Source: Bin80 sp965220935 (GTDB taxonomy: Bacteria > Bacteroidota > Rhodothermia > Rhodothermales > Bin80). Taken from it: DNA of 64,000 bases. Location: positions 992,001-1,056,000 of the forward strand of contig OZ244857.1 of the NCBI GenBank assembly GCA_965220935.1, read 5' to 3'. The notes under the pieces were generated by a model. It was not told where the DNA came from. It searched no databases and saw only the letters and a list, made by a program, of their open reading frames with translations. Of this stretch, positions 56,586-64,000 are shown one piece after another (position 1 is the stretch's first letter; each line of letters begins with the position of its first letter). Position numbers and translations under genes: made by a program.

Positions 56586-57498
56586 ACCGATTGATGGCAA
56601 TCTGGGCCGCTCCCTCAGCAGGGGTAGATAAAGGAGCTTGGTAGGTTGCAGATGGCCAGATAGGGTTCACGGCTTCGCATATTGACTTTAAATAATAGTC
56701 ATGATTACTGAGGCCTCCAATCACGGTAAATACTGGATTAAGGTTAGGATACTCTGTGAGAATCCACTCTGATTGAGAGGTAAGTAGTTGCGTTTCATAT
56801 TTAATAATTGAGATTGCGACTTCGTCTCCATTTGCAGCAGCATCTAATGTATCAGAAACGAGGTGTTGGAATTTCCAATCGGGATTGGAAATCGTATCCA
56901 ACAATGAACGGCGGTCAGTGATTCCCATTTTAGATTCGGCCATATCACGCAACACAGTCGTAGGCCCACCATCAATTGCATGGGCTATGGCAGTCATCGT
57001 TCGTTGACCAATGGAATACCCACTGCCTTCATCTCCAATGATATAGCCCCAGCCACCTACGTGCATCATGTCAGAAAGATTAGGGCCAGTTTTTGCCAGA
57101 ACACCACTTCCAGTGCCGGCAATAAATAACAGCCCATTTTCACCAGAAAAAGCTCCTTCCAACGCAATCAGTCCATCATTGGAAACCGTCATCTGATACT
57201 GATTATCAAAATCAATATGATGACATATTTGTCCCTGAATTTCTTGAAGAACATGGTTTGAACCGACACCAGCAATTCCGGCGTGGATGCCACACAGTTT
57301 ACCATGTGGTAGATGATTAAGTCCATCATTGATCAAGTGTGAAATAGTCAGTGCAGATTGATTCTTTCCTTCTCGGAACGCATTCGCTGGGCCTCCACTG
57401 AGATGAAAATCAGAAGATTTTCCAAGTGAACGGGCATAGAGCCGAGTATGAGTTCCGCCAGCATCAATCCCGAAGAACCACTGGTTGAAGTCACTCAT
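56563..57498 (-). CDS. BadF/BadG-type ATPase, N-acetylglucosamine kinase-like
   Basis: 311 residues from ATG 57498, which overlaps the acylase stop (ATGAGTGA); longer starts would extend into the acylase gene. ASKHA fold: FGIDAGGTHTRLYAR (phosphate 1), GIAGVGSNHV, VSNDGLIALEGAF, LFIAGTGSGVLAKTG and GGWGYIIGDEGSGYSIGQ, then VIGGLSNHDY near the C terminus. This is the pattern of eukaryote-like GlcNAc kinases of the BcrAD/BadFG family, used in amino-sugar or cell-wall recycling. Probably co-translated with the upstream acylase. Confidence 0.82.
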   Translation of the reverse strand: MSDFNQWFFGIDAGGTHTRLYARSLGKSSDFHLSGGPANAFREGKNQSALTISHLINDGLNHLPHGKLCGIHAGIAGVGSNHVLQEIQGQICHHIDFDNQYQMTVSNDGLIALEGAFSGENGLLFIAGTGSGVLAKTGPNLSDMMHVGGWGYIIGDEGSGYSIGQRTMTAIAHAIDGGPTTVLRDMAESKMGITDRRSLLDTISNPDWKFQHLVSDTLDAAANGDEVAISIIKYETQLLTSQSEWILTEYPNLNPVFTVIGGLSNHDYYLKSICEAVNPIWPSATYQAPLSTPAEGAAQIAINRFISSDDS

Positions 57499-59374
57499 TC
57501 TTGGTTGACAATAGTCGGCTAGTTTTAATAGGTGACGTAGGAAGTGAAAAAACAGTACTGCCCATTTTACCAGAAACATATCTCGCAAGCGGCTGATATA
57601 AATTGAGATCACGTCGCCGCATGTAATAGGGGTGATTGCCTCCGATCCATGTCCATGATTCCCAGATTACAGGAGCTTCAGCTGCACGGCTACCTCCCCA
57701 AAGCATGGTTGATTCATGTCCAATGATTGGAGATACCAGAGGCGAAAATGTCCGACTATTGAGTGGTTCTTGAATGGTGAAATAGCTCGTATCTGTATGA
57801 ATACGCTCCCATCCCCACTCGCTTTCGTCTGGCCCAAAATCTTGGGTCAAACGTTCTACAGCATCGTACAGACCAGCCACCAGAGTTGTCTCGCTGGAGT
57901 TCACCCACTGGTGATAGATCGTTGCACCGATACTTTGTTCGTCAAATTGATGATCCCAATTTCTAAGATAACTCACCGCAGACTGTACCATCGGCGAGGG
58001 GGGCTCTGTAAAGCGCAAAGAATCTAGCATCGTTGATAATGAATGTGCTGCGAAGGTGCTATGCGTATCTGTAATCCATGTTAATGGATTGAATACGTCA
58101 GGGTTTATCGCATTAAGGTAGTCAGCGGAATACTTTGCCAATGAGTCATTACTGATGACAATCCCTCCTCGGCTGATCGGATATACATAATTTGGGTCTC
58201 CTAATATAAACCATGAACGTTCAGGATTCAACAGAGGAACCTGACGAGGAATTGCTCCGAATTCAGGCTCTCCAAGGGCCATCAAAGACGTATCAGAAGG
58301 GACATGAATTCCATCTCCTCTCCAGAGTTTAAATAATGGGGCACGACCATGGATCAAAGAAAACCAAGAAAGTGAGTCAATATCCGAAGAAAAACCTCGC
58401 CAATATATCTCATAATTTGATTCTGCAGCACTGAATGTACTGTCAGTTCGGAGATAACCAATCATTTCTTCTCGATGAGGAAAACTCAATCGAACCGTAT
58501 GAATTGAATCAGTGCTGGCAACCCTAACGATCTTGGGAGAATTTAAAAGGATTGACCATGCCTGACTTGATGTTTTAGCCGCAGGAAAGAAAGGCGTGCC
58601 CAGCAAGGATGCTCCGTGTAATTCAAAGCGGTCTGAAACATTCAGGGTTACCTCCTGAAAGGACTGAGAGATGCTATTTCCAAGAACATGACGTTGATAA
58701 AACAGAGGCCCCTGAGATGAGGAAACCACCCACGCACTTCCAGATTCAAAATCGTGAAGCAATAATATAGAGCGTAATTGTTTCATGCCTGCACAGACTG
58801 AATCTCCTAAATCACACATGGATCCCCTTGGACTACTCATCCAAGCTATCAGGCGCTCAATGGCCAGACTATGCCATGATTCCCATGGCGATGGTTGAAT
58901 TTTTTGCAGGAAAAATTCACGCATTTGATCAGCATCTTCCCATGCGAGTTGCACACCATGACCGAATGCGTCTAGCATTTTTACGTCAAGAGAATTGAGC
59001 TGAGTATAGACTTTCTGTGAAATTTCTCCGAACCCAAGTTGTCTCATCAGACGGTCCGCATCTGTCATTTCAGGGCCATACCAGTCAGTCAATTGGCCGA
59101 GTGCGGCCTGCCTCCAAAGGGCAATAGTCCAACCATTAAGTTGTCCTTGAACATAACCAAGTCCTAATAGCGCATCAGAGAGGGAGTGGGCCGTAATTTG
59201 AGCAGTATTGTAGTTGTTCCAACGAATGTCTACGTCAGAATCAATGGTTTCTACAGTCAATCGGTCGGGCAGTCTAGACTGCCAGTCATAGGCGATATGC
59301 CACATTCCACTGATGACGACAATCAAGATGACGACAATGCCGAGAAGTATCGCGCTGGATTTAACACCAAACAT
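57491..59374 (-). CDS. Penicillin acylase-family Ntn hydrolase
   Basis: 627 residues: N-terminal membrane/signal anchor (AILLGIVVILIVVISGMWHI), alpha-chain segment with LSDALLGLGYVQGQLNGWTI (family HAxNEADLWRL-like region) and LGQLTDWYGPE, then the putative autoprocessing site FESGSAWVVSSSQGP, where the Ser of GSAW would be the N-terminal nucleophile of the beta chain (usual family pattern GSNAW). C-terminal regions such as GHESTMLWGGSRAAEAPVIW and NHPYYMRRRDLNLY match the family. It hydrolyses amide bonds in the periplasm; substrates include acyl-homoserine lactones or beta-lactams. The relaxed nucleophile region lowers confidence in activity. Confidence 0.77.
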   Translation of the reverse strand: MFGVKSSAILLGIVVILIVVISGMWHIAYDWQSRLPDRLTVETIDSDVDIRWNNYNTAQITAHSLSDALLGLGYVQGQLNGWTIALWRQAALGQLTDWYGPEMTDADRLMRQLGFGEISQKVYTQLNSLDVKMLDAFGHGVQLAWEDADQMREFFLQKIQPSPWESWHSLAIERLIAWMSSPRGSMCDLGDSVCAGMKQLRSILLLHDFESGSAWVVSSSQGPLFYQRHVLGNSISQSFQEVTLNVSDRFELHGASLLGTPFFPAAKTSSQAWSILLNSPKIVRVASTDSIHTVRLSFPHREEMIGYLRTDSTFSAAESNYEIYWRGFSSDIDSLSWFSLIHGRAPLFKLWRGDGIHVPSDTSLMALGEPEFGAIPRQVPLLNPERSWFILGDPNYVYPISRGGIVISNDSLAKYSADYLNAINPDVFNPLTWITDTHSTFAAHSLSTMLDSLRFTEPPSPMVQSAVSYLRNWDHQFDEQSIGATIYHQWVNSSETTLVAGLYDAVERLTQDFGPDESEWGWERIHTDTSYFTIQEPLNSRTFSPLVSPIIGHESTMLWGGSRAAEAPVIWESWTWIGGNHPYYMRRRDLNLYQPLARYVSGKMGSTVFSLPTSPIKTSRLLSTKNE

Positions 59375-59464
59375 GCTTATCTTTATGTAACGGATCCATT
59401 ATATCAGTTAGAGGTTAGATAGTTGATTCGTCACCTATAATGTAAGGCAACTTAAAGATTTCTT

Positions 59465-61105
59465 ATGATTAAGCGTACAAAGATACTATTTGGTGTATTA
59501 ATATTGATGGCCGGAGTTCTATTGGGCATGGGACTTGAATCCGCCTTATCGGATGATACCCGTGATGCGCTCAAAAAACTAGAGCATGCCTTCTTAATTA
59601 TCAGTCAACGCTATGTTGAGGAAGTGGATTCGGGTGCACTTGCTGAGCATGCCCTGGAAGGGATGATTGACGAATTGGATCCCCATTCAGTTTATATTGA
59701 TGAGGAGTCTATGCGTCGGGTTGAAGAGGATTTTAGCGGTGGCTTTGAGGGCATCGGAATATCGTTTGAATTTGTTGATGGAGTCGATGGACAAGATACC
59801 CTTATCGTTTTGAGTGTCATTCCTGGAGGTCCAAGCGAAAAGGTAGGACTTCACTCTGGTGATCGTATTGTTGAGGTAGACCAAAAGAGTACGGTTGGAT
59901 TTAGCAGTATTGATGTGCAGCGAACTCTAAAAGGCCCTCGTGGAACCACAGTAGAGATCGTTGTGATTCGGCCAGGATACTCGGCCCCACTAAATTTCTC
60001 AATTGTTCGAGATAGAATCCCGTTATATGCGGTTGATGTAGCCTATATGATTGATGATGTAACTGGCTTTATCAAGATCAATCGTTTTTCTGGAACAGCG
60101 CATGGAGAATTCCGTGGAGCTGTATCTAAACTTAAGGCTCAAGGCATGCAGCGTTTGATGCTAGATCTTCGTGGTAACTCTGGTGGATATATGGAAATGG
60201 CGGTTCATCTATCCGATGAATTTCTCCCAGAAGATGCATTGATTGTATCCCAAAAGGGACGGATACGAGAGGCGAATTCATCATTTAGCGCAACATCTAG
60301 CGGATTGCTGGAAGATGAACCCATCATTGTTCTGGTCAACGAGGCATCGGCATCGGCGAGTGAAATTGTTGCAGGTGCTCTTCAAGATCATGACCGGGGG
60401 TTGATTGTCGGACGCCGAACTTTTGGAAAGGGGCTGGTTCAACAGCAAGCACTCCTACCTGATGGCAGTGCGATGCGTGTAACCATTGCAAGATATTATA
60501 CACCATCTGGCCGACTGATCCAAACTCCTTATATTAATGGTGACCGAGAAGACTACTATTTGTCTAAGCGGGAGTTGCAAGCAAATTCCGCTCTCATGAG
60601 TGCTCAGGAGATCTTGGACGAAATTCCCGATTCACTGCTATACACGACTGCTGGTGGGCGTACTGTCATGGGGGGTGGAGGAATTCTCCCCGACTATATT
60701 GTTGATGCTGATACCGCATCCACATTTTTACGCGAAATTTTCGCTGGGAACATTGCTAATACATATGCCAGAATGTGGTATGATCGCGAAGGCGAGTCTT
60801 TGGCTGCACAATGGGGCGGTCAGAGAGAACAGTTTTTTGAGTCATTTAAAGTAGAAGAAGAAGATTTTCAGAAATTTTTAGACTATGCGCAAGTCAGAGG
60901 ACTCCGTTTTGGTTCTGAAGAAGGTGAATTTGATGAGGATCAGATTAGCGCTGATAGATCTTATCTTGAAGCTCGCATTAAAGCCCGCTTAGCTGTAAGA
61001 CTCTACGATCTAGAAGCGTTCTACCCGATCATGCACTCGGAGGACCATACATTACAGGAGGCACTCAATCTCTGGCCCAAGGCGAATATTCTGGCTGAAA
61101 ATTAA
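59465..61105 (+). CDS. C-terminal processing peptidase (S41, CtpA/Prc-like)
   Basis: 546 residues: N-terminal hydrophobic signal/anchor (LFGVLILMAGVLLGMGLESA), N-terminal helical part with GMIDELDPHSVYID, PDZ domain (GFEGIGISFEFVDG, LHSGDRIVEVDQKS), catalytic core LRGNSGGYMEMAVHL, VNEASASASEIVAGALQDH (nucleophile Ser in SASASE) and TFGKGLVQQQ with the Lys of the Ser/Lys dyad. The C-terminal about 130 residues form a Glu-rich extension. It trims periplasmic proteins with exposed C termini. Alone on the strand, divergent from the acylase. Confidence 0.9.
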   Translation: MIKRTKILFGVLILMAGVLLGMGLESALSDDTRDALKKLEHAFLIISQRYVEEVDSGALAEHALEGMIDELDPHSVYIDEESMRRVEEDFSGGFEGIGISFEFVDGVDGQDTLIVLSVIPGGPSEKVGLHSGDRIVEVDQKSTVGFSSIDVQRTLKGPRGTTVEIVVIRPGYSAPLNFSIVRDRIPLYAVDVAYMIDDVTGFIKINRFSGTAHGEFRGAVSKLKAQGMQRLMLDLRGNSGGYMEMAVHLSDEFLPEDALIVSQKGRIREANSSFSATSSGLLEDEPIIVLVNEASASASEIVAGALQDHDRGLIVGRRTFGKGLVQQQALLPDGSAMRVTIARYYTPSGRLIQTPYINGDREDYYLSKRELQANSALMSAQEILDEIPDSLLYTTAGGRTVMGGGGILPDYIVDADTASTFLREIFAGNIANTYARMWYDREGESLAAQWGGQREQFFESFKVEEEDFQKFLDYAQVRGLRFGSEEGEFDEDQISADRSYLEARIKARLAVRLYDLEAFYPIMHSEDHTLQEALNLWPKANILAEN

Positions 61106-61230
61106 TATGTGATCATTATTCAATTAGAAAACATTAATTTATTTGCTAAATTAGTAGAAAATATATCTACTCGTTTGGCAAGGTGTATTTTTGGTAGTAT
61201 ATTTAACATTCTTAACTATTAACATTATCT

Positions 61231-61235
61231 GGAGG
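61231..61235 (+). promoter_or_regulatory. Shine-Dalgarno of the ExbB/TolQ gene
   Basis: GGAGG lies eight bases before the ATG at 61244 and supports that start over the TTG at 61238. Confidence 0.7.
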
Positions 61236-61243
61236 ATTTGTCC

Positions 61244-61930
61244 ATGAAGCTTTTCTCAAACATCATGCAATCGCAAGATGCTGCTGATGGTGCTGGCACA
61301 ATCAATGTGCTTGTCAATTATTTTAATCAGGGTGGCGAGTTCATGTGGCCTGTGCTGATTATCCTAATTGTCGGATTGGCCATCGCATTTGAACGTGTGA
61401 TCCAGCTGATTCTAGCCGATGTGAACACGCGCAAGTTTATTGTTCGTGTTAAAGAGGCACTTGAACAAGGGGGCGTATCTGCTGCTGAGCAGATCTGTGC
61501 TGAAACACGGGGGCCTGTCTCTGCTGTGTTTCAGGCAGGGTTAATGCGCTCAGATGAAGGAATTGAATCTGTTGAAAAGGCAGTGGTTGCTTATGGCTCT
61601 ATAGAAATGAGTTTTCTTGAGCGCGGCCTAGTATGGTTGTCACTATTTATTGCTTTGGCTCCCATGTTCGGATTTTTAGGAACGGTGATCGGTATGGTTG
61701 CTGCGTTTGATGCCATTGAAGCTGCTGGCGATATTTCCCCCAGCCTCGTTGCTCGGGGTATTAAAATAGCCCTGTTGACGACGGTTTTTGGTTTGATTGT
61801 TGCGATCATACTCCAATTCTTCTATAATTATGCTGTCTCTAAAATTGACCGCATTGTTGTAGAGATGGAAGAAGCATCCATTGAATTAATTGATTCTCTG
61901 GTCATGAAAGAGTCTGGCACATCCACCTAA
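61244..61930 (+). CDS. MotA/TolQ/ExbB proton-channel protein
   Basis: About 228 residues from ATG 61244, chosen by the GGAGG at 61231-61235. Three transmembrane helices: MWPVLIILIVGLAIAFERVI (about 31-50), WLSLFIALAPMFGFLGTVIG (about 130-149) and the third with IALLTTVFGLIVAIILQFFY. The APMFGFLGTVIGMVAAF block is the ExbB/TolQ signature. With the two ExbD proteins downstream it forms the proton-driven energy transducer for TonB or Tol. No TonB gene lies in the window. Confidence 0.9.
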   Translation: MKLFSNIMQSQDAADGAGTINVLVNYFNQGGEFMWPVLIILIVGLAIAFERVIQLILADVNTRKFIVRVKEALEQGGVSAAEQICAETRGPVSAVFQAGLMRSDEGIESVEKAVVAYGSIEMSFLERGLVWLSLFIALAPMFGFLGTVIGMVAAFDAIEAAGDISPSLVARGIKIALLTTVFGLIVAIILQFFYNYAVSKIDRIVVEMEEASIELIDSLVMKESGTST

Positions 61931-61978
61931 GGCGCTACCTCACATTGGGACTTTACTTTCAAATAGACAAATAATATT

Positions 61979-62245
61979 ATGGTTCTCAATACTGCCCTAT
62001 ACTTAGTTTTAGGACTGATTGGCATTGCTTTGTTAGTGATGCTCGCTTCTGGTATTCGCAGTCTGATGTTTGGGAAGGTCAAGATGATTTCTCTGGCATT
62101 TATGGCGGTTCCACCAATTTTATTTCTAATCCTAGGACTGGCTATGCCAACTTGGTCTGATGCAGGCATCATGACCATTGTTATTTCTCTTGTGCTAACA
62201 TTGACTGCGCTTCTTGTGTCAGGCATCAAGAACTTAGTTTCCTGA
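61979..62245 (+). CDS. Small membrane protein inside the ExbB/ExbD cluster
   Basis: 88 residues with three hydrophobic segments: ALYLVLGLIGIALLVMLASG, ISLAFMAVPPILFLILGLAM and IMTIVISLVLTLTALLVSGI. It sits 48 bp after exbB and 17 bp before the first exbD on the same strand, so it belongs to the operon. No family recognised. It may be a lineage-specific accessory of the motor. Confidence 0.65.
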   Translation: MVLNTALYLVLGLIGIALLVMLASGIRSLMFGKVKMISLAFMAVPPILFLILGLAMPTWSDAGIMTIVISLVLTLTALLVSGIKNLVS

Positions 62246-62262
62246 TCTAAACGCCCTTTATC

Positions 62263-62823
62263 ATGAGTATACTTGCGAAGAAAAAGAAACGTGCTGGAGC
62301 GGAAATCCCGACATCGTCCATGGCCGACATTGCATTTTTGCTCCTCATCTTCTTTCTGGTCACGACCACGATTGATGTTGATACTGGTATCGGGATGACA
62401 TTACCTCCCGAGCCCGACGAAACAACGCCACCACCTCCAGTGAGTGATCGAAACATGTTAAAGATCCTCATTAATGCTCAGGGGCAGGTGTTACTTGAAG
62501 ACCTACCGTCTAACGTCGGCCAAATACGTGGTGAGGTTTTAACGCATGTCCAGAATAACGGTACTGATGCTCGGTATTCTGATTCGCCATCTAAGGCTGT
62601 TGTTTCAATTAAAACAGACCGACTCACTCCTTACAATCTGTATATACAGACGCTTGACGAGGTCTGGATGGCCTACTTTGAAATATGGGATACTGAGGCG
62701 CGCTCCATGGGGTATCCAAATTATATTGACTATAGGTCTGATCTGGAATCTGGGCAAGAAAACGAAATTCGAGAGAAGTGGCCCGCTCAAGTTTCGCTTG
62801 CTGAACCTGACCCTGGAAACTGA
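62263..62823 (+). CDS. ExbD/TolR-family protein 1
   Basis: 186 residues. A basic N terminus (KKKKRAGAEIPTSSMADI) leads into one transmembrane helix, SMADIAFLLLIFFLVTTTID, with the essential Asp of the ExbD/TolR family. The periplasmic part starts TGIGMTLPPEPDETTPPPP. It is longer than typical ExbD (about 140), with an inserted segment around IQTLDEVWMAYFEIWDTEAR. It precedes a second exbD by 15 bp. Confidence 0.87.
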   Translation: MSILAKKKKRAGAEIPTSSMADIAFLLLIFFLVTTTIDVDTGIGMTLPPEPDETTPPPPVSDRNMLKILINAQGQVLLEDLPSNVGQIRGEVLTHVQNNGTDARYSDSPSKAVVSIKTDRLTPYNLYIQTLDEVWMAYFEIWDTEARSMGYPNYIDYRSDLESGQENEIREKWPAQVSLAEPDPGN

Positions 62824-62838
62824 ATCAACTCAATCATT

Positions 62839-63291
62839 ATGGCTCATTTTACCAAGAAATCCAAAGCTAAACCTGAAATTTCCACTGCTTCGTTGCCTGA
62901 TATCATTTTCATGCTTCTCATCTTTTTTATGGTGACTACCGTGTTGAGAGAGCAAGAGGTTCAGGTACGAACGATTTTGCCTCAGGCAGAGGCATTGACG
63001 AAGATTGAACAGAAGCGCTATGTCTCCTATGTCTGGATGGGACCCGAAAAACTTGCCGGTAACAGGGTTGGGGATACTAAGGTCCAGATTGATGACGCGG
63101 TGATAGAAGATTTAGCGAACATTCGTTCAATTATGTACAGGAAGCTCAGCGAACAGCCGAGGCTCATCGTCTCTCTCAGAGTTGATGAAGAGTCTGAGAT
63201 GGGAGTCGTGACCGATGTTCAAGGAGAGTTGCGAAAAGCTGGTACACTTCGTATTAGTTATTCCTCTCGTAGGGATATATCAAATATTTGA
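62839..63291 (+). CDS. ExbD/TolR-family protein 2
   Basis: 150 residues. KKSKAKPEISTASLPDI, then the transmembrane SLPDIIFMLLIFFMVTTVLR carrying the conserved Asp, and a periplasmic domain ending in GELRKAGTLRISYSS. Normal ExbD length. Twin ExbD genes after one ExbB are common in Bacteroidota. The operon ends in a strong intrinsic terminator at 63329. Confidence 0.88.
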   Translation: MAHFTKKSKAKPEISTASLPDIIFMLLIFFMVTTVLREQEVQVRTILPQAEALTKIEQKRYVSYVWMGPEKLAGNRVGDTKVQIDDAVIEDLANIRSIMYRKLSEQPRLIVSLRVDEESEMGVVTDVQGELRKAGTLRISYSSRRDISNI

Positions 63292-63328
63292 TTTTTATCT
63301 GTATATTTTATTGATTGTATTAGCCATG

Positions 63329-63358
63329 GGGTAGTGATGCGTCACTACCCTTTTTTTT
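63329..63358 (+). terminator. Intrinsic terminator of the ExbB/ExbD operon
   Basis: A perfect 9-bp stem, GGGTAGTGA (63329-63337) with TCACTACCC (63342-63350), a TGCG loop and eight T at 63351-63358. It lies 38 bp after the last ExbD stop and before the next gene. Confidence 0.92.
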
Positions 63359-63400
63359 GATGCAATTTCTATTTCAGACTGATTCTACCTGCGTGATATT

Positions 63401-64000
63401 ATGTATGAGGTGACACTAATTTCAGGCGACGGGATCGGGCCAGAAGTCACAGAATCGGCTTGCAGAGTGATGGCTGCGACAGGGGTCCAGATTCGTTGGG
63501 AACGGTTTGATTGTGTCGGGTATTCTGGGATGGAGAAGTATGGTCAGCCATTACCAGACGATGTTCTAAACTCGATTCGCTCCAACCGCTTATCTTTGAA
63601 AGGCCCCGTCACGACCCCAGTGGGCGATGGCTTTCGTAGCGTTAATGTGTCCCTCAGACAGAAATTAGATTTATATGTGAATCTTCGCCCTTGCAAACAG
63701 CTGCCGAGAATCCATACCCCATTTTCTAATGTGGACTTGGTTATTTTTCGCGAGAATACCGAGGGCCTGTATTCTGGGATAGAAAATTATGATGAGCGGC
63801 ATGAAATTGCTGATTCTATTGCACGAATCTCACGCAAAGGGTCTCAACGGGTTCTTCGCTATGCGTTTCAATGGGTGATGGACCATCAGCGCAGATTGCT
63901 CACAGTCGTGCATAAGGCTAATGTTCTCAAATTATCTACAGGTCTTTTTCTGCGCGAAGCATTGGCTATCGCAGAAGAATACCCAGATGTGATGTTCAAT
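63401..64000 (+). CDS. NAD-type isocitrate/isopropylmalate-family dehydrogenase, 3' end outside window
   Basis: 200 codons from ATG 63401 run without a stop to the window edge. LISGDGIGPEVTESACRVMA is the N-terminal signature of beta-decarboxylating dehydrogenases. Then come VSLRQKLDLYVNLRPCKQLP, VIFRENTEGLYSGIENYDE and VVHKANVLKLSTGLF. The NTEGLYSGIE loop and KANVLK fit NAD-dependent isocitrate dehydrogenase (IDH3-like) better than isopropylmalate dehydrogenase. It would catalyse isocitrate oxidation in the TCA cycle. The partial sequence leaves paralogue choice open. Confidence 0.85.
   Translation, partial: MYEVTLISGDGIGPEVTESACRVMAATGVQIRWERFDCVGYSGMEKYGQPLPDDVLNSIRSNRLSLKGPVTTPVGDGFRSVNVSLRQKLDLYVNLRPCKQLPRIHTPFSNVDLVIFRENTEGLYSGIENYDERHEIADSIARISRKGSQRVLRYAFQWVMDHQRRLLTVVHKANVLKLSTGLFLREALAIAEEYPDVMFN

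Noticed and set aside
61174..61193. TATTTTTG resembling the Bacteroidota -7 promoter element upstream of exbB
   Set aside because: The upstream TTTG is only about 8 bp away instead of the expected 19-21, so the promoter is not supported.
1..64000. Search by eye for tRNA genes, rRNA and CRISPR arrays
   Set aside because: The only GTTCAAATC-like T-loop matches lie in IS ends; no cloverleaf, rRNA stretch or regularly spaced repeat was found.

Overview
The window looks like a chromosome segment of a Gram-negative bacterium of the Bacteroidota/Rhodothermota/Balneolota assemblage. This is an inference from gene content: a secreted fibronectin-type-III protein with a type IX secretion (T9SS) type-A sorting tail, a FecI-type sigma / FecR / TonB-receptor cassette with an N-terminal STN domain, a LolD ATPase, an ExbB plus twin ExbD cluster, paired NfeD proteins, and moderate-to-low GC. 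No rRNA, tRNA or CRISPR array was seen.

Layout. 1-12.4 kb is an accessory, IS-rich region. A degraded ISL3 transposase (1-745) and an inverted ISL3 fragment (7149-7340) bracket a dead two-gene nuclease/helicase defence module resembling Hachiman (HamA/HamB). The nuclease has a 1-nt frameshift. The helicase is split by an ISAzo13-family IS (4022-5986, 3-bp TTA duplication), and its 3' part continues in frame after the IS. Other transposase wrecks follow, together with a compact overlapping three-gene cassette of unknown function (8420-10177) and a 5'-truncated zinc-ribbon protein. 12.7-18.1 kb holds a TPR membrane protein, a wrecked NtrC-type regulator, an outer-membrane beta-barrel protein, lolD and menE. 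18.1-20.6 kb is a gene graveyard (MFS sugar/nucleoside permease, DUF1080 hydrolase, PQQ dehydrogenase and SMP-30 lactonase remnants) around a solo IS end. 20.7-26.6 kb carries a YbaK deacylase, a coaX-birA-lipoprotein operon, a SRAP protein and a frameshifted 2OG-Fe(II) oxygenase. 26.8-28.7 kb is an IS1634-type IS flanked by a 55-bp direct repeat.

28.9-33.1 kb encodes a ten-FN3 T9SS protein whose signal peptide is out of frame with the body across a G14 tract, so it is a candidate phase-variable surface protein in the OFF state. 33.7-45.8 kb is mostly housekeeping: fabI, an L,D-transpeptidase, two nfeD genes, a TonB receptor/FecR/sigma cassette, a nucleoside transporter and a UvrD/PcrA helicase. 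46-48.7 kb has a Fic protein and a lipoprotein with a cysteine-rich tail overlapping a small membrane protein. 48.9-54.2 kb encodes a single-chain nuclease-helicase-methyltransferase resembling Type ISP restriction enzymes. It is broken exactly at a G10 tract and would become one 1744-residue protein with one extra G, so it is a second phase-variable candidate. 54.6-64 kb returns to core genes: acetyl-CoA synthetase, an N-acetylglucosamine-kinase-like protein, penicillin acylase, a C-terminal protease, an ExbB/ExbD cluster ending in a strong terminator, and a partial NAD-type isocitrate dehydrogenase.

Together the sequence shows heavy IS activity, many fresh pseudogenes, and two homopolymeric G switches controlling a secreted repeat protein and a restriction-modification enzyme.
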